DNA of 64,000 bases from Streptomyces sp. CB01373 (GTDB taxonomy: Bacteria > Actinomycetota > Actinomycetes > Streptomycetales > Streptomycetaceae): NCBI RefSeq assembly GCF_002803075.1, contig NZ_NNBK01000004.1:276662-340661 (forward strand), given 5' to 3'. The notes beneath the pieces are model-generated. The model was not told the origin of the DNA. It ran no database searches and saw only the letters and a list, made by a program, of their open reading frames with translations. Shown one piece after another: positions 24,464 to 36,673 of this stretch (its first letter is position 1; the number at the start of each line of letters is the position of its first letter). Both the position numbers and the translations under genes were made by a program.

Positions 24464-24898
24464 GTGGCTGCTCGCAACACGGCCCGCAAGCGTGCCTTCC
24501 AGATCCTCTTCGAGGGCGACCAGCGCGGCGCCGACGTCCTGACGGTCCTCGCCGACTGGATCCGGCTGTCCCGGAGCGATACCCGGCAGCCTCCGGTGAG
24601 CGAGTACACGATGCAGCTCGTCGAGGGCTACGCGGAGCACGCGACCCGGATCGACGAGCTGATCGCGCAGTACGCGGTCGGCTGGACGCTGGACCGCATG
24701 CCGGTCGTCGACCGCAACATCCTGCGGCTCGGCGCGTACGAGCTGATCTGGGCCGACGAGACCCCGGACGCCGTGGTGCTGGACGAGATGGTGCAGCTGG
24801 CGAAGGAGTTCTCCACGGACGAGTCGCCCTCGTTCGTCAACGGCCTGCTCGGCCGCCTGAAGGAGCTCAAGCCCTCCCTCCGCCGCGATCAGGTGTAG
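24464..24898 (+). CDS. nusB: Transcription antitermination factor NusB
   Basis: 144 residues from GTG 24464, two bases after the efp stop. All-helical NusB domain: AARNTARKRAFQILFEGDQRG, then VEGYAEHATRIDELIAQYAVGWTLDRMPVVDRNILRLGAYELIW and FSTDESPSFVNGLLGRL. It binds boxA RNA with S10 in rRNA antitermination. Length is typical. Two strong hairpins follow, separating it from the convergent bldD. Confidence 0.95.
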   Translation: MAARNTARKRAFQILFEGDQRGADVLTVLADWIRLSRSDTRQPPVSEYTMQLVEGYAEHATRIDELIAQYAVGWTLDRMPVVDRNILRLGAYELIWADETPDAVVLDEMVQLAKEFSTDESPSFVNGLLGRLKELKPSLRRDQV

Positions 24899-24937
24899 AA
24901 GGAGCCGGCCCCGCAGGCCGGCGCCGCACGGACTCGC

Positions 24938-24969
24938 AGGGGCCCGCAGCACGACTGCTGCGGGCCCCT
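24938..24969 (+). terminator. Perfect 14-bp hairpin after nusB
   Basis: AGGGGCCCGCAGCA at 24938-24951 pairs perfectly with 24956-24969 around a CGAC loop, 40 bases after the nusB stop. Confidence 0.8.
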
Positions 24970-25056
24970 CGGCGTCCGCGCGTGTCCCCGGCCCCTCGAC
25001 CGTCCGCGCGGCCCGCTCCGGCAGATTCGCGCCCGCCCCTTCAGGACCGCGGAAAA

Positions 25057-25102
25057 GCCGCCGGGGTGGCCGGAACCAGAAGGTTCCGGCCACCCCGGCG
25101 GC
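25057..25102. terminator. Perfect 21-bp hairpin between nusB and bldD
   Basis: Arms 25057-25077 and 25082-25102 pair perfectly around an AGAA loop. It ends 27 bases before the bldD stop, so it can terminate bldD on the minus strand and back up the first nusB hairpin. Confidence 0.85.
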
Positions 25103-25129
25103 ACGTTTCTGCTGAAATGGGCCGAGCGG

Positions 25130-25633
25130 TCAGCTCTCCTCGTGGGACGCCACCGCGCGACGCGCGTCCGCGTCCAGCACGCCCCAGCTGATCAGCTGTT
25201 CGGTCAGGACCGAGGGCGACTGGTCGTAGATGACGGCGAGTGTGCGCAGGTCGTCCTGGCGGATGGAGAGCACCTTGCCGTTGTAGTCACCGCGCTGCGA
25301 CTGGATCGTGGCCGCGTACCGCTGGAGGGGGCCCGCCTTCTCGGCCGGCACCGTGGCCAGCCGCTCCAGGTCGAGGACCAGCTTCGGCGGGGGCTCGGCG
25401 GCGCCGCCCGGGGTGGTGCCCGGCAGCAGTTCCTGCACGGGGACCCCGTAGAAGTCCGCCAACTCGGCGAGGCGCTGCACGGTCACGGCACGGTCGCCGC
25501 GCTCGTACGAACCGACCACGACCGCCTTCCAGCGTCCCTGGCTCTTCTCCTCGACACCGTGGAGGGAAAGGCCCTGCTGGGTGCGGATCGCCCGGAGCTT
25601 GGCCCCGAGCTGTTTGGCGTATTCGCTGGACAT
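25130..25633 (-). CDS. bldD: Developmental master repressor BldD (c-di-GMP-binding)
   Basis: 167 residues from ATG 25633 (MSSEYAKQLGAKLRAIRTQQ), the exact BldD length. An N-terminal Xre-type HTH (about residues 8-68; GLSLHGVEEKSQGRWKAVVV, GSYERGDRAVTVQRLAELAD) binds DNA. The C-terminal domain carries the c-di-GMP motif RGD(X8)RQDD at residues 114-128 (RGDYNGKVLSIRQDD), intact. BldD dimers held by tetrameric c-di-GMP repress sporulation genes during vegetative growth. A longer in-frame start at 25699 would cross the candidate operator and is disfavoured. The gene is divergent from the pyr operon. Confidence 0.98.
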   Translation of the reverse strand: MSSEYAKQLGAKLRAIRTQQGLSLHGVEEKSQGRWKAVVVGSYERGDRAVTVQRLAELADFYGVPVQELLPGTTPGGAAEPPPKLVLDLERLATVPAEKAGPLQRYAATIQSQRGDYNGKVLSIRQDDLRTLAVIYDQSPSVLTEQLISWGVLDADARRAVASHEES

Positions 25634-25688
25634 ATGGCTCCCCGGACACTGTGTCGACGCGGCTGGCCTCGCTGCCAGACCGCGCGGC

Positions 25689-25708
25689 TGGTAACTCACT
25701 GTGAGGTT
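25689..25708. promoter_or_regulatory. Candidate BldD operator in the bldD promoter region
   Basis: GTAACTCACTGTGAGGTTAC is an interrupted inverted repeat (GTAAC/GTTAC ends, CTCAC/GTGAG core) 56-75 bases upstream of the bldD start. Read on the bldD strand it contains AGTGA and TCAC, the elements of the published BldD consensus, and bldD is known to repress itself. Binding here is inferred. Confidence 0.65.
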
Positions 25709-25837
25709 ACGCAGCGTTACTCTGCTGCGTCAAGCCGAATGGTCCGGGCCGCCGCTTCGGGGTGGCCGAGGCCGGTTGCGCCAAGGGGGTGAGTGGAGAG
25801 GTCTCCGGCACCTGGTAGCGTGTATGGCGCAATTCCG

Positions 25838-25877
25838 ACGTCCTTTAAGGTCCGTCCCGTGAGGCGGAGAAGGAGGT
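25838..25877 (+). promoter_or_regulatory. PyrR-binding leader hairpin that masks the pyrR Shine-Dalgarno
   Basis: The inner hairpin TCCG(25851-25854)...CGGA(25865-25868) holds the loop sequence TCCCGTGAGGC, which fits the PyrR-binding consensus UCCNGNGAGGY. The outer helix pairs ACGTCCTT (25838-25845) with AAGGAGGT (25870-25877) with one mismatch, so the ribosome binding site AGGAGG of pyrR (25871-25876) is inside the structure. There is no terminator, which points to UMP/PyrR control at translation initiation, as proposed for mycobacteria. Confidence 0.8.
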
Positions 25878-25886
25878 CCGTTTCGT

Positions 25887-26471
25887 ATGGACACGCACGC
25901 CGACGCGCAAGCGTCCGAAGCCCGGCCCGTTCTCGAGGGCCCCGACATCGCGCGGGTACTGACCCGCATCGCCCACGAGATCGTCGAGCGCGCCAAGGGT
26001 GCCGACGACGTGGTGCTCCTCGGCATTCCGACCCGGGGCGTCTTCCTCGCCGAGCGGCTCGCCGCCAAGCTCGAGCAGATCACCGAGCGCAAGGTCCCGC
26101 ACGGCTCGCTCGACATCACCATGTACCGCGACGACCTGCGTATGCAGCCGCCGCGAGCGCTGGCCCGCACCGAGATCCCCGGTGACGGCCTCGACGGCCG
26201 CCTGGTCGTCCTCGTCGACGACGTCCTCTTCTCCGGCCGCACCATCCGCGCCGCCCTCGACGCCCTGAACGACATCGGGCGCCCGCGCGCGGTGCAGCTC
26301 GCCGTCCTCGTCGACCGCGGCCACCGCGAACTGCCGATCCGCGCCGACTACGTCGGCAAGAACCTCCCCACGTCGCTGCGGGAGACGGTCAAGGTCCTGC
26401 TCGCCGAGGAGGACGGTCGCGACACCGTGCTGCTCGGCGCCAAACCGGCCGCCCAGGGCGAACACCCGTAA
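25887..26471 (+). CDS. pyrR: Bifunctional pyr operon regulator / uracil phosphoribosyltransferase PyrR
   Basis: 194 residues from ATG 25887, behind AGGAGG at 25871-25876. PyrR senses UMP and binds pyr mRNA. The PRPP-binding motif [22 protein letters not shown] (about residues 111-132), the flexible-loop region TMYRDDLRM and [17 protein letters not shown] are all present. Basic residues expected on the RNA-binding face are present but not checked individually. First gene of the pyr operon; a stable hairpin lies between it and pyrB. Confidence 0.95.
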   Translation: MDTHADAQASEARPVLEGPDIARVLTRIAHEIVERAKGADDVVLLGIPTRGVFLAERLAAKLEQITERKVPHGSLDITMYRDDLRMQPPRALARTEIPGDGLDGRLVVLVDDVLFSGRTIRAALDALNDIGRPRAVQLAVLVDRGHRELPIRADYVGKNLPTSLRETVKVLLAEEDGRDTVLLGAKPAAQGEHP

Positions 26472-26509
26472 CACGCGCGCGTACGCATCGCCGTACGCCC
26501 CGCGCGTGT
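26471..26509 (+). promoter_or_regulatory. Large hairpin between pyrR and pyrB
   Basis: ACACGCGCG (26471-26479) pairs with CGCGCGTGT (26501-26509), and CGTACG (26480-26485) with CGTACG (26492-26497), with a 3-base bulge and a CATCGC loop. It begins at the last base of the pyrR stop. It could be a partial terminator, an RNase-processing site or an mRNA stabiliser that sets the pyrR to pyrB ratio. Confidence 0.55.
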
Positions 26510-26571
26510 GCCCTCGCACGCGTCCGTCTGCCCCATTTCTCCCGAATGAACCGCCTTACGGAGCCTGACAG

Positions 26572-27600
26572 ATGCAGCGTCATCTCATCTCGGCCGCCGA
26601 CCTCACCCGTGACGACGCCGTCCTGATCCTCGACACCGCCGAGGAGATGGCACGAGTCGCCGACCGGCCGATCAAAAAGCTGCCGACCCTGCGCGGCCGC
26701 ACCGTCGTCAACCTCTTCTTCGAGGACTCCACCCGCACCCGGATCTCCTTCGAGGCCGCGGAGAAGCGGCTGTCCGCGGACGTCATCAACTTCACCGCCA
26801 AGGGATCCTCGGTGTCCAAGGGCGAGTCCCTGAAGGACACCGCCCAGACCCTGGAGGCCATGGGCGTCGACGCCGTGGTCATCCGGCACGGCGCCTCCGG
26901 GGCCCCGTACCGGCTGGCCAACTCCGGCTGGATCGACGCCGCCGTCATCAACGCGGGCGACGGCACCCACCAGCACCCCACCCAGGCCCTGCTCGACGCC
27001 TTCACCCTGCGCCGCCGGCTGGTCGGCAGGGACGCGGGCCTCGGCCAGGACCTGTCCGGCAGGCGCGTCACCCTCGTCGGCGACGTGCTGCACAGCCGGG
27101 TGGCCCGGTCCAACGTCGACCTGCTGCACACCCTCGGCGCCGACGTCACCCTGGTCGCCCCGCCGACCCTGCTGCCGGTCGGCGTCGAGGCCTGGCCCTG
27201 CGAGGTCTCCTACGACCTCGACGCCACCCTGTCCAAGTCCGACGCGGTGATGATGCTCCGCGTGCAGCGCGAGCGGATGAACGCCGCCTTCTTCCCGACC
27301 GAGCGCGAGTACGCGCGGCGCTACGGCCTGGACGGCGAACGGATGGCGAGGATGCCCGAGCACGCCATCGTGATGCACCCCGGCCCGATGGTCCGCGGCA
27401 TGGAGATCACCGCCGAGGTCGCCGACTCCGACCGCTGCACCGCCGTCGAGCAGGTCGCCAACGGCGTCTCCATCCGCATGGCCGTGCTGTACCTGCTGCT
27501 CGGCGGCATGGAATCCGCCCCCCAAGCCCGCCCGCCCGTCTCCCACCACCGCCCCTCCGACGAGCGCTCCGCGCGCACCTCTTTCGCCGAGGAGAAGTAA
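26572..27600 (+). CDS. pyrB: Aspartate carbamoyltransferase catalytic subunit
   Basis: 342 residues from ATG 26572, preceded by GGAG. Forms carbamoyl-aspartate. The carbamoyl phosphate loop [23 protein letters not shown] lies at about residues 49-71, with [24 protein letters not shown] and [15 protein letters not shown] following. The aspartate-site loop contains [11 protein letters not shown] and the C-terminus [11 protein letters not shown]. No pyrI is encoded, which matches actinobacterial class A enzymes where PyrB can associate with dihydroorotase; pyrC is indeed the next gene, six bases away. The last 30 residues are a charged tail not part of the fold. Confidence 0.96.
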   Translation: MQRHLISAADLTRDDAVLILDTAEEMARVADRPIKKLPTLRGRTVVNLFFEDSTRTRISFEAAEKRLSADVINFTAKGSSVSKGESLKDTAQTLEAMGVDAVVIRHGASGAPYRLANSGWIDAAVINAGDGTHQHPTQALLDAFTLRRRLVGRDAGLGQDLSGRRVTLVGDVLHSRVARSNVDLLHTLGADVTLVAPPTLLPVGVEAWPCEVSYDLDATLSKSDAVMMLRVQRERMNAAFFPTEREYARRYGLDGERMARMPEHAIVMHPGPMVRGMEITAEVADSDRCTAVEQVANGVSIRMAVLYLLLGGMESAPQARPPVSHHRPSDERSARTSFAEEK

Positions 27601-27605
27601 GACAC

Positions 27606-28901
27606 ATGAGCAAGATCCTTATCCGTGGTGCCAAGGTGCTCGGCGGCGCGCCGCAGGACGTCCTGATCGACGGCGAGGCCGTCGAGGCAGTCGGCACCGG
27701 GCTGTCCGCCGAGGTCGTCGAGGGCGCCGAGATCGTCGAGGCCGACGGCAAGGTGCTGCTGCCGGGCCTGGTCGACCTGCACACCCACCTGCGCGAGCCG
27801 GGCCGCGAGGACTCCGAGACCGTCCTGACCGGCACCCGCGCGGCCGCATCCGGCGGCTACACCGCCGTGTTCGCCATGGCCAACACCTTCCCCGTGGCCG
27901 ACACCGCCGGCGTCGTCGAGCAGGTCTGGCGTCTGGGCCGGGAGCACGGCTACTGCGACGTGCAGCCCATCGGCGCCGTCACGGTCGGCCTGGAGGGCAG
28001 GAAGCTCGCCGAACTCGGCGCCATGCACGAGTCGGCCGCCGGGGTCACCGTCTTCTCCGACGACGGCAAGTGCGTCGACGACGCGGTGATCATGCGCCGC
28101 GCGCTGGAGTACGTGAAGGCCTTCGGCGGCGTCGTCGCCCAGCACGCGCAGGAGCCGCGGCTGACCGAGGGCGCCCAGATGAACGAGGGCGTCGTCTCCG
28201 CCGAGCTGGGTCTCGGCGGCTGGCCTGCCGTCGCCGAGGAGTCGGTCATCGCCCGGGACGTCCTGCTCGCCGAGCACGTCGGCTCCCGTGTCCACATCTG
28301 CCACCTGTCGACCGCGGGCAGCGTCGAGATCGTCCGCTGGGCCAAGTCCCGCGGCATCCAGGTCACCGCCGAGGTCACCCCGCACCACCTGCTCCTCACC
28401 GACGAGCTGGTGCGCACCTACGACCCGGTCTACAAGGTCAACCCGCCGCTGCGCACCGAGCGGGACGTGCGCGCCCTGCGCGAGGCACTCGCCGACGGCA
28501 CGATCGACATCGTCGCCACCGATCACGCCCCGCACCCGCACGAGGACAAGGACTGCGAGTGGGCCGCGGCCGCCATGGGCATGGTCGGCCTGGAGACCGC
28601 CCTGTCGGTGGTCCAGGAGACCATGGTCGACACCGGCCTGCTGGACTGGGCGGGCGTCGCGGACCGCATGTCCTTCGCTCCGGCCCGGATCGGGCGGGCC
28701 GTCGGCCACGGCCGCCCCGTCTCGGCAGGTGAGCCCGCCAACCTCATGCTGGTCGACACGGCATACCGTGGGCAGGTGGACCCCGCGGGCTTCGCCTCGC
28801 GCAGCCGGAACACGCCCTACGAGGGACGCGAGCTGCCGGGCCGTGTCACCCACACGTGGCTCCGGGGCAAGGCCACGCTCGTCGACGGGAAGCTCACGTG
28901 A
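27606..28901 (+). CDS. pyrC: Dihydroorotase
   Basis: 431 residues. Closes carbamoyl-aspartate to dihydroorotate. Metal ligands are in [10 protein letters not shown] (H59, H61). Further motifs are [11 protein letters not shown], the conserved [40 protein letters not shown] and the catalytic Asp in [16 protein letters not shown]. This is the type I (PyrC/AllB-like) amidohydrolase that can form a complex with PyrB. A PH-like membrane protein gene starts within its stop codon (GTGA). Confidence 0.96.
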   Translation: MSKILIRGAKVLGGAPQDVLIDGEAVEAVGTGLSAEVVEGAEIVEADGKVLLPGLVDLHTHLREPGREDSETVLTGTRAAASGGYTAVFAMANTFPVADTAGVVEQVWRLGREHGYCDVQPIGAVTVGLEGRKLAELGAMHESAAGVTVFSDDGKCVDDAVIMRRALEYVKAFGGVVAQHAQEPRLTEGAQMNEGVVSAELGLGGWPAVAEESVIARDVLLAEHVGSRVHICHLSTAGSVEIVRWAKSRGIQVTAEVTPHHLLLTDELVRTYDPVYKVNPPLRTERDVRALREALADGTIDIVATDHAPHPHEDKDCEWAAAAMGMVGLETALSVVQETMVDTGLLDWAGVADRMSFAPARIGRAVGHGRPVSAGEPANLMLVDTAYRGQVDPAGFASRSRNTPYEGRELPGRVTHTWLRGKATLVDGKLT

Positions 28902-29491
28902 CACCTGCACCTCTGCTCGCGGCCGGGATCGCGACCGACATCGCCGCGGAAGGGAAATCGGCCGCGGTCACCGACTGGGCCGCCCGCGTCGGCTGGCTGG
29001 TCGGCCTCCTCATGTTCATCGCCCTCGTCTACTGGCTGATGCGCGAGGGCTGGAAGTGGCGCGCCACCCTGCAGGGCGACCTGCCCGAGCTGCCGGACGC
29101 GCCCGAGGAACCCGGTCCGGCGACCCTGACGATGACCGGCCGCTACCACGGCTCCACCACCGCCGGACAGTGGCTGGACCGCATCGTGGCGCGTGGCCTG
29201 GGCACCCGCAGCCGGGCCGAGCTGACCCTGACCGACGAGGGCCTGGACGTGGTGCGCCCCGGAGCGGACGACTTCTTCGTGCCGGCCGCGCGGCTGCGCG
29301 GGGCCCGGCTCGACAAGGGCATCGCCGGCAAGGTGCTCACCGAGGGCGGGCTGCTCGTCGTGACCTGGGAGCACGGCGACCGGCTGATCGACTCCGGGTT
29401 CCGCTCCGACCGGGCGGCCGAGCACACCGAGTGGGTCGAGGCCCTGAACTCCATGATCGAGAAGAACACCACGGAAGGCGCCGAACGATGA
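28898..29491 (+). CDS. PH-like domain membrane protein embedded in the pyr operon
   Basis: 197 residues from GTG 28898. The N-terminus carries one clear membrane segment ([18 protein letters not shown], about residues 28-45). A cytoplasmic domain follows with alternating strands ([70 protein letters not shown]) and a C-terminal helix ([14 protein letters not shown]), consistent with a bacterial PH-like fold. No catalytic motif is seen. It overlaps pyrC and carA by four bases on each side, so it is co-translated with pyrimidine enzymes. Its role is unknown; membrane tethering of the pathway is one speculative possibility. Confidence 0.78.
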   Translation: MTPAPLLAAGIATDIAAEGKSAAVTDWAARVGWLVGLLMFIALVYWLMREGWKWRATLQGDLPELPDAPEEPGPATLTMTGRYHGSTTAGQWLDRIVARGLGTRSRAELTLTDEGLDVVRPGADDFFVPAARLRGARLDKGIAGKVLTEGGLLVVTWEHGDRLIDSGFRSDRAAEHTEWVEALNSMIEKNTTEGAER

Positions 29492-30637
29492 CCACCTCCA
29501 CCAGGGGAACCTCCAGGGTTCCCGCCGTACTCGTCCTCGAGGACGGCCGGATCTTCCGCGGCCGTGCCTACGGGGCCGTGGGGGAGACGTTCGGCGAGGC
29601 CGTGTTCTCCACCGGCATGACCGGCTACCAGGAGACCCTCACCGACCCGTCGTACCACCGCCAGGTCGTCGTCATGACGGCCCCGCACGTCGGCAACACC
29701 GGCGTCAACGACGAGGACCCCGAGTCGAAGCGGATCTGGGTCTCGGGCTACGTCGTGCGCGACCCCGCCCGCCGGCCCTCCAACTGGCGTGCCCGGCGCA
29801 CCCTGGACGAGGAGCTCGCCGCGGAGGGCGTCGTCGGCATCAGCGGCATCGACACCCGCGCCCTCACACGCCACCTGCGCGAGCGTGGCGCCATGCGCGT
29901 CGGCGTCTTCAGCGGGGAGGCCGTCCAGGACGACGCCACGCTGCTGGCCCGGGTCCTGGAGTCCCCCCGGATGGAGGGCGCGGACCTGTCCGCAGAGGTG
30001 GCCACCGAGGAGGCGTACGTCGTCCCCGCGATCGGCGACAAGAAGTTCACCGTCGCCGCTGTCGACCTCGGCATCAAGGGCATGACCCCGCACCGCATGG
30101 CCGAACGCGGCATCGAGGTGCATGTGCTGCCCGCCACGGCCACGGTCGAGGACGTCTACGCGGTCGGGCCCGACGGGGTGTTCTTCTCCAACGGCCCCGG
30201 CGACCCGGCGACCGCCGACCACGCCGTCTCCGTCATGCGGGGCGTCCTGGAGCGCGGCACGCCGCTGTTCGGCATCTGCTTCGGCAACCAGATTCTCGGC
30301 CGCGCCCTCGGCTTCGGCACCTACAAGCTGAAGTACGGCCACCGCGGAATCAACCAGCCGGTGCAGGACCGTACGACCGGCAAGGTCGAGGTCACCGCGC
30401 ACAACCACGGCTTCGCCGTCGACGCCCCCGTCGACCGGGTCTCCGACACCCCCTTCGGCCGCGTCGAGGTCTCCCACGTGTGCCTCAATGACAACGTGGT
30501 GGAGGGCCTCCAACTGCTCGACAGGCCGGCCTTCAGCGTGCAGTACCACCCCGAAGCGGCCGCGGGACCCCACGACGCCGCCTACCTGTTCGACCGCTTC
30601 ACGTCTTTGATGAGCACAGTCCTGATGGAGGGCCAGC

Positions 30638-30645
<8 letters not shown>
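29488..30645 (+). CDS. carA: Carbamoyl-phosphate synthase small subunit (glutaminase)
   Basis: 385 residues from ATG 29488, overlapping the previous stop by four bases. Supplies ammonia from glutamine to CarB for pyrimidines and arginine. N-terminal domain: [42 protein letters not shown]. The class I amidotransferase domain has the catalytic Cys in [16 protein letters not shown] and the His/Glu pair in [14 protein letters not shown]. Normal length. carB begins eight bases before its end. Confidence 0.96.
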
Positions 30646-33946
<3,301 letters not shown>

Positions 33947-33953
33947 CGGCCCC

Positions 33954-33983
33954 GAGGGGGACACCGGAAACGGTGTCCCCCTC
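33954..33983 (+). terminator. Perfect 13-bp hairpin with GAAA loop between carB and pyrD
   Basis: GAGGGGGACACCG (33954-33966) pairs perfectly with 33971-33983 around a GAAA tetraloop, eight bases after the carB stop. It may end or attenuate the first part of the pyr operon; pyrD starts 60 bases later with no clear promoter, so some read-through is likely. Confidence 0.7.
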
Positions 33984-34045
33984 TTCATGAGCACCAGGGG
34001 GACCCATGAGGCCCCGAGGACACCCGAGGACTCAGTGACTCAGTG

Positions 34046-35161
34046 ATGTACAAGCTCTTCTTCCGTCTGTTCTTCCAGCGGATGGACCCGGAACAGGCGC
34101 ACCACCTGGCCTTCCGCTGGATCCGGCTCGCCGCCCGCGTCCCGGTACTGCGCACGTTCGCCGCCGCCGCCCTCGCCCCCCGCCACGAGGAACTGCGCAC
34201 CGAGGCCCTCGGGCTGCGGATGCACGGCCCCTTCGGCCTCGCCGCCGGCTTCGACAAGAACGCCGTGGCGATCGACGGGATGTCGATGCTCGGCTTCGAC
34301 CACGTCGAGATCGGCACGGTCACGGGCGAGCCGCAGCCCGGCAACCCGAGGAAGCGGCTGTTCCGGCTGGTCCAGGACCGCGCGCTGATCAACCGCATGG
34401 GCTTCAACAACGAGGGCTCGCTCGCCGTCGCCGCGCGCCTCGCCTCGCGCACGCCCGTGTTCAGGACCGTCGTGGGCGTCAACATCGGCAAGACCAAGGT
34501 CGTCCCGGAGGAGGAGGCCGTCGGCGACTACGTGAAGTCCGCCGAGCGGCTGGCCCCGTACGCCGACTACCTGGTCGTCAACGTCTCCTCGCCGAACACT
34601 CCCGGACTGCGCGACCTCCAGGCCACCGAGGCGCTGCGCCCCCTCCTGGCCGCCGTGCGCGAGGCCGCCGACCGGGTCGTGTCCGGGCGCCGGGTGCCGC
34701 TCCTGGTGAAGATCGCGCCGGACCTCGCCGACGAGGACGTCGACGCGGTCGCCGACCTCGCCGTGGAGCTGGGCCTGGACGGGATCATCGCCACCAACAC
34801 CACCATCGCGCGCGAGGGACTCGGGCTGGCGTCCGCGCCCTCGCTCGTGAAGGAGACCGGCGGGCTCTCGGGCGCGCCGCTGAAGGCGCGCTCCCTCCAG
34901 GTGCTGCGCCGCCTCTACGCGCGCGTGGGCGACCGCGTCACGCTGGTCGGCGTCGGCGGCATCGAGAACGCCGAGGACGTCTGGCAGCGCATCCTGGCCG
35001 GCGCCACCCTGGTCCAGGGCTACAGCGCCTTCGTCTACCAGGGGCCCTTCTGGAGCCGTGCGATCCACAAGGGGCTCGCCGCACGCCTGCGGACCAGCCC
35101 GTACGCCACGCTCGCCGACGCGGTCGGCGCCGATGTGAGGAAGGCAGGGGAGACGGCATGA
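34046..35161 (+). CDS. pyrD: Dihydroorotate dehydrogenase (quinone), class 2
   Basis: 371 residues from ATG 34046 (GTG 34043 directly before it is the alternative). Membrane-associated flavoprotein that passes electrons to menaquinone. The N-terminal helical extension [26 protein letters not shown] is the class 2 hallmark. FMN and substrate residues are in [57 protein letters not shown] (catalytic Ser) and [12 protein letters not shown], with [27 protein letters not shown] at the end. pyrF overlaps its stop by four bases. Confidence 0.95.
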   Translation: MYKLFFRLFFQRMDPEQAHHLAFRWIRLAARVPVLRTFAAAALAPRHEELRTEALGLRMHGPFGLAAGFDKNAVAIDGMSMLGFDHVEIGTVTGEPQPGNPRKRLFRLVQDRALINRMGFNNEGSLAVAARLASRTPVFRTVVGVNIGKTKVVPEEEAVGDYVKSAERLAPYADYLVVNVSSPNTPGLRDLQATEALRPLLAAVREAADRVVSGRRVPLLVKIAPDLADEDVDAVADLAVELGLDGIIATNTTIAREGLGLASAPSLVKETGGLSGAPLKARSLQVLRRLYARVGDRVTLVGVGGIENAEDVWQRILAGATLVQGYSAFVYQGPFWSRAIHKGLAARLRTSPYATLADAVGADVRKAGETA

Positions 35162-36003
35162 GCCCGGTGGAACCCTTCGGCGCGCGGCTGCGCCGTGCGA
35201 TGGACGAGCGCGGCCCGCTGTGCGTCGGCATCGACCCGCACGCCTCCCTGCTCGCCGAGTGGGGCCTGAACGACGACGTGGCCGGTCTGGAGCGGTTCAG
35301 CCGCACCGTGGTGGAGGCGCTGGCCGGCCGGGTGGCCGCCCTGAAGCCGCAGAGCGCCTTCTACGAGCGTTTCGGCTCGCGCGGTCTCGCCGTGCTGGAG
35401 AAGTCGGTCGAGGAGGCCCGGGCGGCCGGTGCGCTGGTCGTCATGGACGCCAAGCGCGGTGACATCGGCTCCACCATGTCCGCCTACGCCGAGTCGTTCC
35501 TGCGCGAGGACGCGCCCCTGTTCTCGGACGCGCTCACCGTCTCGCCGTACCTCGGCTACGGGTCGCTGAGGCCCGCGGTCGACCTGGCCCGGGAGAGCGG
35601 CGCGGGCCTCTTCGTGCTGGCGCTGACCTCCAACCCGGAGGGCGCCGAGGTCCAGCACGCCGTGCGGCCCGACGGCCGCAGCGTCGCCGCGACCGTACTG
35701 GCGCACCTCGCCGAGGAGAACGCGGGGCAGGCCCCGCTCGGCTCCTTCGGCGCGGTGGTGGGGGCCACGCTGGGCGATCTGTCGTCGTACGACCTGGACA
35801 TGGGCGGGCCGCTGCTCGCACCCGGGATCGGCGCGCAGGGAGCGACGCCGGCCGACCTTCCCCGGGTGTTCGGCCCCGCCGTGCGCAACGTGGTCCCGAG
35901 CGTCAGCCGGGGTGTTCTGCGTCACGGTCCCGAGGCGGGTGCGCTGCGCGACGCCGCGGAGCGCTTCGCGGAGGAGATCAGGACCGCGGTGACCGGCGGC
36001 TGA
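35158..36003 (+). CDS. pyrF: Orotidine 5'-phosphate decarboxylase (type 2)
   Basis: 281 residues from ATG 35158 overlapping pyrD. Last step to UMP. The type 2 (actinobacterial/UMPS-like long) family is recognised by LCVGIDPHASLLAEWGL, LKPQSAFYERFG and the catalytic LVVMDAKRGDIGSTMSAYAESFL (Asp-x-Lys-x-x-Asp). VSPYLGYGSLRPAVDLA and VVGATLGD follow. With pyrR-B-C-carAB-pyrD this completes de novo UMP synthesis except for pyrE, which is not in the window. Confidence 0.95.
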   Translation: MSPVEPFGARLRRAMDERGPLCVGIDPHASLLAEWGLNDDVAGLERFSRTVVEALAGRVAALKPQSAFYERFGSRGLAVLEKSVEEARAAGALVVMDAKRGDIGSTMSAYAESFLREDAPLFSDALTVSPYLGYGSLRPAVDLARESGAGLFVLALTSNPEGAEVQHAVRPDGRSVAATVLAHLAEENAGQAPLGSFGAVVGATLGDLSSYDLDMGGPLLAPGIGAQGATPADLPRVFGPAVRNVVPSVSRGVLRHGPEAGALRDAAERFAEEIRTAVTGG

Positions 36004-36120
36004 GTGCCCCGGCGGGCGGTCCGGGGCGCGCCCGAGCCTGGATACATCCTCGAATCCGGGGCATTATGTCCTAAATGCCCGGCCTGGCGGAGGCTGACCA
36101 GGACTTTTCCGCTGTTCTCG

Positions 36121-36149
36121 CTGACTCCGGCGGACTGGACCGCTAGTCT
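36121..36149 (+). promoter_or_regulatory. Candidate HrdB-type promoter of the sIHF gene
   Basis: CTGACT (36121-36126) and TAGTCT (36144-36149) are separated by 17 bases and fit the -35/-10 pattern of housekeeping Streptomyces promoters. The predicted leader is about 135 nt long. Upstream, GGGCATT (36059-36065) and AATGCCC (36074-36080) form an inverted repeat around an AT-rich loop that could be the weak end of the pyr operon or an operator. Confidence 0.55.
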
Positions 36150-36156
36150 CCGTCGA

Positions 36157-36194
36157 GTGGGGGCGCCTCCCACGCCCTCAAGGTAGTGGGGGAG
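36157..36194 (+). promoter_or_regulatory. Mutually exclusive hairpins in the sIHF leader
   Basis: CCCAC at 36169-36173 can pair either with GTGGG at 36157-36161 or with GTGGG(GG)AG at 36186-36194. The block resembles the C-rich/G-rich palindromes common in Streptomyces intergenic DNA, so it may be a repeat element rather than a switch. Confidence 0.4.
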
Positions 36195-36291
36195 AACGGG
36201 CAAGCGTGTTGCTCGTGGCTCCCCAGGTGTGGGGCGACTAGGTTCCTCACCGGTCCGTATCCGACAGTTCGACATCCGAGGTGACGTAGGC

Positions 36292-36615
36292 GTGGCTCTT
36301 CCGCCCCTAACCCCTGAACAGCGCGCAGCCGCGCTCGAAAAGGCCGCCGCGGCTCGCCGGGAGCGGGCCGAGGTCAAGAATCGACTCAAGCACTCCGGCG
36401 CCTCCCTGCACGAGGTCATCAAGCAGGGCCAGGAGAACGACGTCATCGGCAAGATGAAGGTCTCCGCGCTCCTTGAGTCCCTGCCGGGCGTGGGCAAGGT
36501 CCGCGCCAAGCAGATCATGGAGCGGCTCGGCATCTCCGAGAGCCGCCGCGTGCGCGGCCTCGGGTCCAACCAGATCGCCTCCCTGGAGCGCGAGTTCGGC
36601 AGTACCGGCTCCTGA
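36292..36615 (+). CDS. ihf: Streptomyces integration host factor (sIHF / mIHF family)
   Basis: 107 residues from GTG 36292 ([22 protein letters not shown]), the usual sIHF length; the longer frame from 36229 has no family match. Nucleoid-associated DNA-binding protein needed for normal nucleoid structure and sporulation in Streptomyces. A long basic N-terminal helix with [15 protein letters not shown] is followed by the helix-two-turn-helix ([25 protein letters not shown]) and a basic end ([19 protein letters not shown]). It is unrelated to enterobacterial IHF. gmk and rpoZ follow. Confidence 0.95.
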   Translation: MALPPLTPEQRAAALEKAAAARRERAEVKNRLKHSGASLHEVIKQGQENDVIGKMKVSALLESLPGVGKVRAKQIMERLGISESRRVRGLGSNQIASLEREFGSTGS

Positions 36616-36673
36616 ATCCGGGGGCTTGGGGCCGGAGTGCCGGGCACTGCGCGATTGCTGGAATAATCGGCGC

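Noticed and set aside
36229..36291. Longer N-terminus for sIHF
   Set aside because: The extra 21 residues do not resemble the family; GTG 36292 gives the standard 107-residue protein.
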